This document shows, in pieces, positions 63,001 through 64,000 of a stretch of DNA of 64,000 bases. The DNA is from Gnetum montanum. Its lineage: Eukaryota > Streptophyta > Gnetopsida > Gnetales > Gnetaceae. Under the pieces are notes generated by a model. It worked only from the letters and a program-made list of their open reading frames with translations. It ran no database searches and was not told the DNA's origin. Numbering within the stretch: the stretch's first letter is position 1; each line of letters starts with the position of its first letter. Location: contig MNCI01008947.1 of the NCBI GenBank assembly GCA_015680685.1, forward strand, positions 164,900 to 228,899. The letters run 5' to 3'. The position numbers and the translations under genes were made by a program.

Positions 63001-63924
63001 GGCATTCTCCTAACCACCCATGTTCAAATTTAGGTTGTCTCTATGCAACAGGATCATCGTCTGACGTAGTGGGACCTCTCATCTGTTTCTATGTTTACTG
63101 TTTTGTTTACGTTTGTTATGTTGCTTAACCGGTTATTCCGGGTCCTAGGGCCCCCTGCTCCCTATTATTCAACCTTCCCGTTTTATTGGTTTAATGGTTA
63201 GTCTTAAGACAGAGAAATAATATGAAAAAAATAAATTAGCAAAATCAATCATAAGCGTTTCTTATGGTGAGGGTATCCACGTTTTTGCTGAAATTTTCAG
63301 CGATTATCAGGATTGGCAAAAGCTTCGATTTGAACTTCCATAGTCGATCCATTTTAAAAAACCCCTCCATTTAACGGTACAGAATTATGTGAAAAACGAG
63401 CGAGAAACACGTAAAACGCAGAAAGTGGGTTAGAAATATATCACCATAAAGTGACCTTGGGTTTGAAGACACAGACAGGATACAAAAGCATTCGCATAAG
63501 CTTAATTGTATGTAAGAGGATTTCTTTCAAAAGTTTAGCTGCGACTGTTAAAATGACAAACTCAAAATCTTTGGCCATTCGATAACGAGTTTTCCATGCG
63601 TACTTAGAAATAGGGGCGCAATAAAGCTACTCCACTCAGAACAAACGGATTCCTTACAACGCGCAACTTCGCCAAAGCGTCCAGCAAGCAAATATTCGGT
63701 CTAATTTAACGGAAGGGGCAGGCACTGTTTGGCGATAAAATTGAAATAGAAACCCTAACCTGAGCAACAAAATTGACGTGCATAATGGTGAGAAGGGCGA
63801 AGAGTGCCATGGCTGCAGTCAAAAAGAAAAACTCGATGCTTCTTCGAATTTGGGGCGTCAGGAACTGCGCCAGCATTCCTGATAGACGAGCATGTACGCG
63901 AAGAAATGTCTGCTCCGGATCCAT
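5169..63924 (-). CDS. TMEM259-like: Membralin-family ER membrane protein, complete 14-exon gene
   Basis: Exons in coding order: 63924-63760, 50652-50590, 39073-38645, 38504-38423, 38231-38140, 29378-29284, 29081-29002, 17063-16980, 7972-7856, 7735-7650, 6676-6570, 6405-6314, 6180-6104, 6014-5169. All introns are GT-AG and all phases agree, giving 804 residues. Seen: an N-terminal [10 protein letters not shown] block and first membrane helix (about residues 30-50), a luminal PGCS motif, a long poorly conserved loop, a block containing ACFGNR and [11 protein letters not shown], then hydrophobic helices with [11 protein letters not shown] and [10 protein letters not shown], and a low-complexity tail. 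Known: animal membralin (TMEM259) works in ER-associated degradation; from memory, the Arabidopsis homologue HISE1 affects sterol homeostasis. Inferred: an ER multi-pass protein in quality control or sterol control. The length is somewhat above what I recall for angiosperm homologues, mainly because of the tail. Five introns exceed 8.7 kb. Confidence 0.94.
6104..6180 (-). CDS. TMEM259-like: Membralin exon 13 (residues 498-523)
   Basis: A 77-bp exon encoding [20 protein letters not shown] and then WNRFE, the last predicted membrane helix. The donor is GAG|GTAAAT and the following intron is only 89 bp. Confidence 0.96.
6314..6405 (-). CDS. TMEM259-like: Membralin exon 12 (residues 467-498)
   Basis: A 92-bp exon encoding [18 protein letters not shown] and then [12 protein letters not shown], an aromatic-rich membrane segment typical of the family. 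The donor is TTACG|GTACGT. Confidence 0.96.
6570..6676 (-). CDS. TMEM259-like: Membralin exon 11 (residues 432-467)
   Basis: A 107-bp exon encoding [20 protein letters not shown] and then [15 protein letters not shown]. The FEFYDDQ loop between two helices is the best family signature in the window. The donor is ATCAG|GTCTGC. Confidence 0.96.
7650..7735 (-). CDS. TMEM259-like: Membralin exon 10 (residues 403-431)
   Basis: An 86-bp exon encoding [18 protein letters not shown] and then [11 protein letters not shown] before donor GTAAGT. It is nearly family-consensus, with the start of another membrane segment. Confidence 0.95.
7856..7972 (-). CDS. TMEM259-like: Membralin exon 9 (residues 364-403)
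   Basis: A 117-bp exon encoding [20 protein letters not shown] and then [18 protein letters not shown], which includes a membrane helix. Acceptor AAATGCAG is preferred over two closer AGs because it restores the conserved DYLV residues in phase. Confidence 0.94.
8226..8692 (+). mobile_element. LINE reverse transcriptase fragment in intron 8
   Basis: The frame reads [19 protein letters not shown], then [10 protein letters not shown], then [11 protein letters not shown], the N-terminal half of a plant LINE reverse transcriptase. Stops interrupt it. It ends near RRLW, before the GDPLS and YADD motifs, where the next LINE copy begins. A 201-residue frame on the opposite strand (8778-8173) is its antisense shadow. 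Confidence 0.85.
8693..12149 (+). mobile_element. 5'-truncated LINE with coiled-coil and novel C-terminal tail
   Basis: In order: a linker ([19 protein letters not shown]), RT motifs [28 protein letters not shown] and [16 protein letters not shown], the catalytic box decayed to [10 protein letters not shown], a CPLC zinc-finger region near 10430, a Glu/Gln/Lys-rich coiled-coil-like stretch (about 11190-11480), the tail module at 11520-11766, a short 3' UTR and a poly(A) at about 12138-12148. Many stops make it inactive. It is more diverged than a simple repeat of the fragment at 8226-8692, so two related insertions lie head to tail. Confidence 0.88.
11520..11766 (+). pseudogene. LINE C-terminal tail module, copy 1
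   Basis: After the coiled-coil the frames read ARAWLC, CPYVIM, ALRRHIR, LHLNQKR, then [25 protein letters not shown], with three stops and at least one frameshift. The same order of blocks occurs near 25466, 28320, 30895, 44375 and in part near 55660. I do not recognise the domain. Confidence 0.6.
12150..13181. other. Intronic AT-rich sequence, nothing recognised
   Basis: Intron 8 sequence between two LINE insertions. No exon-like, RNA-gene or transposon signal is seen on either strand. Confidence 0.6.
13200..13445 (-). mobile_element. 5'-truncated LINE tail with target-site duplication
   Basis: A 246-bp insertion starts with a T-rich run (the minus-strand poly(A)) and is flanked by identical 18-bp copies of AGATGCCTTATTAGCTTT at 13182-13199 and 13446-13463. 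That is the signature of target-primed reverse transcription. It carries no protein motif. Confidence 0.9.
13845..13967 (-). mobile_element. tRNA-derived SINE copy
   Basis: On the minus strand an A-box-like GTGGTAGTAAG is followed about 40 bp later by a B-box-like GGGTTCAAGCTT, then the shared segment AAAAGAGGTTAGGCTTTTG. Related copies lie at 36915-37036, 48935-49150 and 51050-51230. The recurring parts and Pol III-like boxes support a SINE family. It is not an intact tRNA. Confidence 0.65.
14638..14754. repeat. Two-copy tandem duplication, unit ~57-60 bp
   Basis: GTCATCAAGTGAGAAAGCTC through TAACCTT recurs immediately with minor changes. Intronic, non-coding. Confidence 0.75.
14951..15025. 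repeat. Two-copy tandem duplication, unit 39 bp
   Basis: TCATAATCTCCCGGTGGATG followed by CACTCGAACAGT recurs after 39 bp with one visible change. Intronic. Confidence 0.8.
15030..16979. other. Remainder of intron 8 before exon 8, nothing recognised
   Basis: AT-rich intronic sequence. Short open frames here (such as 15535-15254 and 16571-16771) match nothing I know and lack splice context. Confidence 0.55.
16980..17063 (-). CDS. TMEM259-like: Membralin exon 8 (residues 336-364)
   Basis: An 84-bp exon encoding [15 protein letters not shown] and then [13 protein letters not shown], between acceptor ATGGCAG and donor GCAG|GTTTGT. It lies alone between introns of 11.9 and 9.0 kb. The YLYN-QT core matches the family. 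Confidence 0.93.
17064..18611. other. 3' part of intron 7, poly-T and poly-A tracts
   Basis: No gene is seen. A T/C-rich tract lies at about 18001-18065. An A-rich tract at about 18236-18300 sits between two copies of AAGTAATTA, which suggests insertion of little more than a poly(A) tail. Confidence 0.5.
18612..19772 (+). mobile_element. Gypsy element: gag end, protease and RT start, left arm
   Basis: A decayed gag C-terminus is followed by a retropepsin-like region (19086-19484) in which the catalytic DTGAS motif reads GTSAS in [12 protein letters not shown], so the aspartate is lost. The RT N-terminus follows ([17 protein letters not shown], then [20 protein letters not shown] and [11 protein letters not shown]). 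Plus-strand homology stops at about 19772, inside RT. The arm is inverted relative to about 21010-22215. Confidence 0.85.
19773..22420 (-). mobile_element. Inverted Gypsy segment: gag, protease, RT, RNase H, integrase start
   Basis: Reading from 22420 down: gag remnant, zinc knuckle [13 protein letters not shown] near 21950, protease near 21700-21290 ([11 protein letters not shown]), RT N-terminus 21181-20942, RT core 20955-20485 with [11 protein letters not shown] and [11 protein letters not shown], RNase H to about 19850 ([19 protein letters not shown]), and the integrase zinc-finger start (INGLLMFKG) at the edge. Stops and frameshifts occur throughout. Its first 1.2 kb mirrors the left arm. 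Confidence 0.85.
22455..23880 (+). mobile_element. Gypsy integrase and chromodomain-like end
   Basis: The plus strand resumes with an integrase core ([53 protein letters not shown]), then the C-terminal integrase region ([29 protein letters not shown]). A chromodomain-like segment follows ([11 protein letters not shown]), suggesting a chromovirus. Stops interrupt all parts. Confidence 0.85.
24129..24139 (+). other. Polypurine tract of the Gypsy element
   Basis: AAGTGGGGGAG directly precedes a TGTGTAG start typical of a 3' LTR. It lies downstream of the integrase and fits plus-strand priming. Confidence 0.7.
24140..24603 (+). mobile_element. Partial 3' LTR of the Gypsy element
   Basis: It starts TGTGTAGAAAAACATG after the polypurine tract and runs until LINE-like coding sequence appears near 24604, so its 3' end seems lost. 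No matching 5' LTR is visible upstream of 18612. Confidence 0.55.
24604..26010 (+). mobile_element. LINE with internal RT deletion and C-terminal tail
   Basis: The pre-RT linker ([18 protein letters not shown], allowing one stop upstream) leads into RT motif [19 protein letters not shown] near 25110-25160. The reading then passes at about 25190 into a Lys/Glu-rich coiled-coil-like region and the tail module (25461-25702), skipping the rest of RT. A 3' UTR and poly(A) end at 26010. The deletion makes it non-autonomous, and stops are present. Confidence 0.85.
25461..25702 (+). pseudogene. LINE C-terminal tail module, copy 2
   Basis: An open 110-residue frame (from 25370) includes [20 protein letters not shown], then [18 protein letters not shown], then [17 protein letters not shown] and IVDVVH. 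This is the longest stop-free copy of the module. It shares block order with the copy at 30638-30900 on the other strand. Confidence 0.65.
26332..27660. repeat. Tandem ~413-bp repeat with GATC-rich words
   Basis: Copy A starts at 26332 and copy B at 26745, both with GTGTGATGCTCCAAATGTG. A partial copy C starts near 27362 at TTTAATGTTTAACTTT. The second half of each copy is packed with variants of GATCATGATCC, CTAGATC and AATCACCTAGATC. A diverged copy lies at 42868-43250. Confidence 0.8.
27690..28320 (-). mobile_element. LINE 3' end with tail module remnant
   Basis: On the minus strand the frame from about 28290 reads [20 protein letters not shown] and AIHA, the last part of the tail module, followed by G-rich 3' UTR-like sequence. 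A ~100-bp C-rich segment inside it (27731-27850) is duplicated at 27256-27355. No RT is left. Confidence 0.6.
28321..29001. other. Intron 7 next to exon 7, nothing recognised
   Basis: AT-rich intronic sequence near the donor of exon 7; no transposon or RNA signal seen. Confidence 0.55.
29002..29081 (-). CDS. TMEM259-like: Membralin exon 7 (residues 309-336)
   Basis: An 80-bp exon encoding [20 protein letters not shown] and then LSARGQ, with acceptor TTTCCAG and donor CAAG|GTAAGA. The segment is strongly conserved across plant membralins. Confidence 0.95.
29284..29378 (-). CDS. TMEM259-like: Membralin exon 6 (residues 278-309)
   Basis: A 95-bp exon encoding [19 protein letters not shown], then [12 protein letters not shown], a highly conserved family block. 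The acceptor is TTGCCAG; the donor splits an Arg codon (AG|GTAAAT). Confidence 0.95.
29626..29744. repeat. Exact 55-bp tandem duplication
   Basis: The unit starting ACATCCACAATAAAGCAGGC occupies 29626-29680 and 29681-29735 with no visible difference, followed by a 9-base partial third unit. The surrounding intron 5 sequence (29379-30300) shows no gene. Confidence 0.9.
30301..36800 (-). mobile_element. Long, decayed LINE with endonuclease, RT and tail module
   Basis: Reading down the minus strand: endonuclease start [10 protein letters not shown] near 35140, VGDFN near 34820 and FTWSNHRK near 34700; RT start at about 33929-33620 ([38 protein letters not shown]); further degraded RT ([13 protein letters not shown]); a WTLWK C-terminal region near 32250; a coiled-coil-like stretch near 31350-30930; the tail module at 30900-30638; and a T-rich plus-strand run at 30309-30333, which is its poly(A). 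The 5' limit is uncertain; ORF1 is not clearly recognisable. Confidence 0.8.
30638..30900 (-). pseudogene. LINE C-terminal tail module, copy 3
   Basis: The frame reads [25 protein letters not shown], then after one stop [35 protein letters not shown] and [11 protein letters not shown] before a stop. It aligns block by block with the copy at 25461-25702. Confidence 0.65.
36915..37036 (-). mobile_element. tRNA-derived SINE copy
   Basis: The minus strand has GATGGTAAGGTGC (A-box-like), GGCTCAAGTTTGAGCC (B-box-like) and AAAAAGGTTAGGCTTTTAC, matching the copy at 13845-13967 in order and spacing. Confidence 0.65.
37400..37880 (-). mobile_element. RTE-type LINE 3' end
   Basis: On the minus strand a frameshifted frame resembles the post-RT region of plant RTE-like elements ([25 protein letters not shown]), followed by a 3' tail reading AGTTGGGATAAGGCTAGGAT and repeated ATGAG units. 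Related pieces lie at 56796-57170 and 58930-60560. Confidence 0.7.
38140..38231 (-). CDS. TMEM259-like: Membralin exon 5 (residues 247-277)
   Basis: A 92-bp exon ending with the recognisable [17 protein letters not shown] before donor GTATGA. The 5' end is placed at acceptor TGTCTAG because that restores phase from exon 4 and avoids an upstream in-frame TGA. The 3' half is certain; the first residues are less so. Confidence 0.85.
38423..38504 (-). CDS. TMEM259-like: Membralin exon 4 (residues 220-247)
   Basis: An 82-bp exon starting [15 protein letters not shown] after acceptor CCTACAG and ending NLNIAF plus one base before donor GTAAGA. Conservation is weak here. Support comes from the splice sites, the open frame and the phase fit to both neighbours. 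Confidence 0.8.
38645..39073 (-). CDS. TMEM259-like: Membralin exon 3, variable loop (residues 77-219)
   Basis: A 429-bp exon, phase 0 at both ends, from acceptor GTACCAG to donor TGG|GTGAGT. It opens with ITSGRL and contains two short blocks that resemble plant membralins: one around [12 protein letters not shown] and one around [18 protein letters not shown]. The rest is polar and poorly conserved, as expected for the large luminal loop. It could be mistaken for an orphan gene because its frame stays open upstream into intron 2. Confidence 0.88.
39440..40300 (-). mobile_element. LINE C-terminal fragment with zinc-finger region
   Basis: The minus frame reads [20 protein letters not shown], then [12 protein letters not shown] and [20 protein letters not shown], the zf-RVT and downstream region of a plant LINE. 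It abuts a plus-strand LINE at about 40300. Confidence 0.8.
40305..42860 (+). mobile_element. 5'-truncated LINE starting inside RT
   Basis: It begins at the catalytic box, decayed to [10 protein letters not shown], and continues [45 protein letters not shown], a zinc-finger region (CPLC, then [18 protein letters not shown] near 41240-41320) and a Glu/Gln-rich coiled-coil-like stretch at about 42200-42500. An A-rich end lies near 42856. The tail module is not recognisable here. Confidence 0.85.
42868..43250. repeat. Diverged copy of the GATC-word repeat
   Basis: It shares CACTCAAAGTG, ATTCTTTCTACTTTTA, GTGTATTGAGTCA and CTTCTAATTGGTGTTTTTAA in the same order as 26332-27660, then a shorter set of words such as AATCACCTG and CATGATCC. 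Confidence 0.7.
43260..43737. other. Unassigned intron 2 sequence with a 127-codon open frame
   Basis: A plus-strand open frame at 43337-43720 is long for this window, but I recognise no domain and see no splice or codon support. Its last 80 bp (CACATGGATTTTC to CCATGTAAACC) resemble 49090-49135, which argues for a repeat. Confidence 0.35.
43738..44894 (-). mobile_element. LINE 3' part: coiled-coil stretch and tail module
   Basis: The minus strand reads a charged run ([19 protein letters not shown]), further Glu-rich sequence, and the tail module at 44375-44095, then a 3' UTR and the plus-strand T-rich end near 43741. A 58-bp tandem duplication lies at 43965-44080. No RT is present, so it is strongly 5'-truncated. 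Confidence 0.75.
44095..44375 (-). pseudogene. LINE C-terminal tail module, copy 4
   Basis: The frames read [49 protein letters not shown] and, after one stop, [19 protein letters not shown]. The ALRRHIR and FVD...L..IH blocks are nearly those of the copy at 11520-11766. Confidence 0.65.
44940..45761 (+). mobile_element. Solo LTR of the Gypsy family seen at 915-1678
   Basis: TGTTAGCCCC opens it and CTCATCA closes it. U3 is dense in GATATCG-like palindromes, followed by TATAAATACAACACTTGGGT. No primer binding site or gag follows, so it is solo. CATTG precedes the start (44935-44939) and recurs at 45767-45771, five bases past the expected end: a possible target-site duplication with an offset. 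Confidence 0.75.
46310..48215. repeat. 923-bp tandem duplication made of palindromic words
   Basis: TTCAATTCATCAGACAAAGC starts at 46310 and again at 47233; the copies remain closely similar throughout. Each contains many variants of CACAACTCATGGT and CATGACTCGTGGTCAA, often paired as CCACAACT...AGTTGTGG. Copy 2 has an extra ~61-bp internal duplication near 47820-47890. Confidence 0.9.
48935..49150 (+). mobile_element. tRNA-derived SINE copy, plus strand
   Basis: GTGATGGTAAGGTACTTG (A-box-like) and AAGTTCAAGCTTGAGTCC (B-box-like) match the order in the other SINE copies. A downstream segment (CACTGCTTTCCCATGG) resembles 43670-43720. Confidence 0.55.
49151..50589. other. Intron 2 next to exon 2, nothing recognised
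   Basis: AT-rich sequence. The stretch 49640-49740 has words such as TAGAATCATGATTTC like those of the GATC-word repeat. No gene seen. Confidence 0.5.
50590..50652 (-). CDS. TMEM259-like: Membralin exon 2 (residues 56-76)
   Basis: A 63-bp, 21-codon exon with phase 0 on both sides. It starts [10 protein letters not shown] and ends AEAQLVHIK, the conserved segment directly after the first membrane helix. The acceptor is ATGACAG, the donor AAG|GTAAAC. It is isolated between introns of 13.1 and 11.5 kb. Confidence 0.92.
51050..51230 (-). mobile_element. SINE fragment with 70-bp tandem unit
   Basis: The segment CAACCTCTTTTCAAGTGGCT plus GCATCCAGGCT, the SINE's internal part, occurs twice with a 70-bp period (GGAAAGCC at 51094 and 51164). 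Confidence 0.6.
51660..52310 (+). mobile_element. LINE fragment: endonuclease end to RT linker
   Basis: Reads [37 protein letters not shown], then [20 protein letters not shown], the normal LINE order after the endonuclease. It stops near 52310 against a minus-strand LINE. Confidence 0.8.
52311..55010 (-). mobile_element. LINE with ORF1 and endonuclease, relatively well kept
   Basis: ORF1 at about 54700-54107 has a DUF4283-like region ([39 protein letters not shown]) with one visible stop. The endonuclease runs 53442-52690: [50 protein letters not shown] and [10 protein letters not shown], with few stops. The linker [19 protein letters not shown] follows, then it ends at 52311 without RT. 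A 148-bp N gap sits between ORF1 and endonuclease. Confidence 0.88.
53802..53949. other. Assembly gap of 148 N
   Basis: An uninterrupted run of N inside intron 1, within the LINE between ORF1 and endonuclease. Protein tracks across it are not meaningful. Confidence 0.99.
55025..56110 (+). mobile_element. LINE 3' part with coiled-coil stretch and partial tail module
   Basis: An open stretch at 55098-55292 reads [20 protein letters not shown] and then [15 protein letters not shown], followed by Lys/Glu-rich frames to about 55580. [20 protein letters not shown] near 55670-55740 matches the middle of the tail module at 25461-25702. A 3' UTR and A-rich end lie near 56095. RT is missing. Confidence 0.75.
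56796..57170 (-). mobile_element. RTE-type LINE 3' tail
   Basis: On the minus strand CATTTTGTTGGGACAGGGCT followed by AGGATAATGATGATG matches the 3' tail seen at about 37410-37460. Upstream coding sequence is too decayed to read. Confidence 0.5.
57715..58290. repeat. Cluster of TGCAAC / CACAAT words
   Basis: Variants of CTGCAACT, GGTCACAATG, CTAGTCACAAC and CAATCACAATC recur in both orientations over about 570 bp, in the manner of the CACAACTCATGG words at 46310-48215 but with different words. Confidence 0.5.
58930..60560 (-). mobile_element. RTE-type LINE, RT and C-terminal region
   Basis: The minus strand of 60560-59790 carries [14 protein letters not shown] (RT catalytic box as VDD), a region reading [12 protein letters not shown]...DILGALYKWM, and [11 protein letters not shown]-like sequence matching the MRMLRW block in frameshifted form. 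59190-58930 repeats the last part, so two copies or a split copy are present. Heavily decayed. Confidence 0.7.
60627..62040 (-). mobile_element. LINE C-terminal fragment
   Basis: The minus strand reads [32 protein letters not shown], then [20 protein letters not shown] and RCPVCNME, a zf-RVT-like region, ending at a plus-strand T run (60627-60642), its poly(A). Several stops occur. Confidence 0.75.
62590..63180 (+). pseudogene. LRR receptor-like protein pseudogene fragment
   Basis: Frames read [68 protein letters not shown], and then a cap-like region GSFDETYIC...NKCLWG with a hydrophobic end. These are the last leucine-rich repeats, C-terminal cap and start of the membrane anchor of an extracellular LRR receptor protein. 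Stops and frameshifts abolish it. No introns, kinase or 5' part are visible. It lies antisense to the host gene in intron 1. Confidence 0.8.
63181..63759. other. Start of intron 1, nothing recognised
   Basis: Unique-looking sequence directly after the exon 1 donor, less AT-rich than the rest and free of recognised repeats. It may hold intronic regulatory sequence, but nothing specific is seen. Confidence 0.4.
63760..63924 (-). CDS. TMEM259-like: Membralin exon 1 (residues 1-55)
   Basis: Holds the start codon and the family-typical MDPEQTF N-terminus, an amphipathic stretch ending [11 protein letters not shown], and the first membrane helix ending MHVNFVAQ. The donor is CAG|GTTAGG, phase 0. 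An overlapping upstream ATG in another frame (start at 63937) is rejected because only this frame matches the family and joins exon 2. Confidence 0.95.
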
Positions 63925-64000
63925 TCTCGTGTTTCATTAATAATTAAATCCGCTCCGGCCGACACGACAGACAAGCCAAGATTATTCGCAAAATTTGCGC
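63925..64000 (-). other. 5' leader of the membralin gene, cut by window edge
   Basis: Only 76 bases lie upstream of the start codon. They are inferred to be 5' UTR. No TATA element can be assigned, so the promoter must lie beyond the window. Confidence 0.5.

Overview
The window looks like nuclear DNA of a seed plant with a very large genome, most likely a gymnosperm. That is inferred from five introns of 8.8-13.1 kb filled with decayed retrotransposons, and I cannot name the species. One host gene dominates: a membralin-family ER membrane protein on the minus strand. Its start codon is at 63924-63922 and its stop at 5169-5171. I found 14 coding exons with GT-AG junctions whose phases agree throughout. 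They total 2,415 bp (804 codons plus stop) within a 58,756-bp span, so about 96% of the gene is intron.

Layout on the plus axis, which is 3' to 5' for the gene. Positions 1-1678 hold a Ty3/Gypsy-type LTR, a tRNA-Asp-like primer binding site and a gag remnant. Positions 1679-5168 are the downstream flank with local word-like repeats. Exons 14-9 lie at 5169-7972. Intron 8 (7973-16979) holds two LINE copies, a LINE tail with an 18-bp target-site duplication, and a SINE. Exon 8 is at 16980-17063. Intron 7 (17064-29001) holds a rearranged, partly inverted Gypsy element, a LINE, a repeat array and another LINE tail. Exons 7-6 are at 29002-29378. Intron 5 (29379-38139) holds a long minus-strand LINE, a SINE and an RTE-type LINE tail. 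Exons 5-3 are at 38140-39073. Intron 2 (39074-50589) holds four LINE pieces, a solo LTR, a 923-bp tandem duplication and a SINE. Exon 2 is at 50590-50652. Intron 1 (50653-63759) holds LINE and RTE copies, a 148-bp N gap and an LRR receptor pseudogene. Exon 1 is at 63760-63924.

The membralin gene is the only gene here that looks functional; every transposon reading frame I read carries stops or frameshifts. The most unusual feature is a LINE lineage, seen in at least six copies on both strands. Behind the reverse transcriptase and zinc-finger region these carry a charged coiled-coil-like stretch and then a shared tail of roughly 85 residues, just before the 3' UTR and poly(A). I do not recognise that tail.
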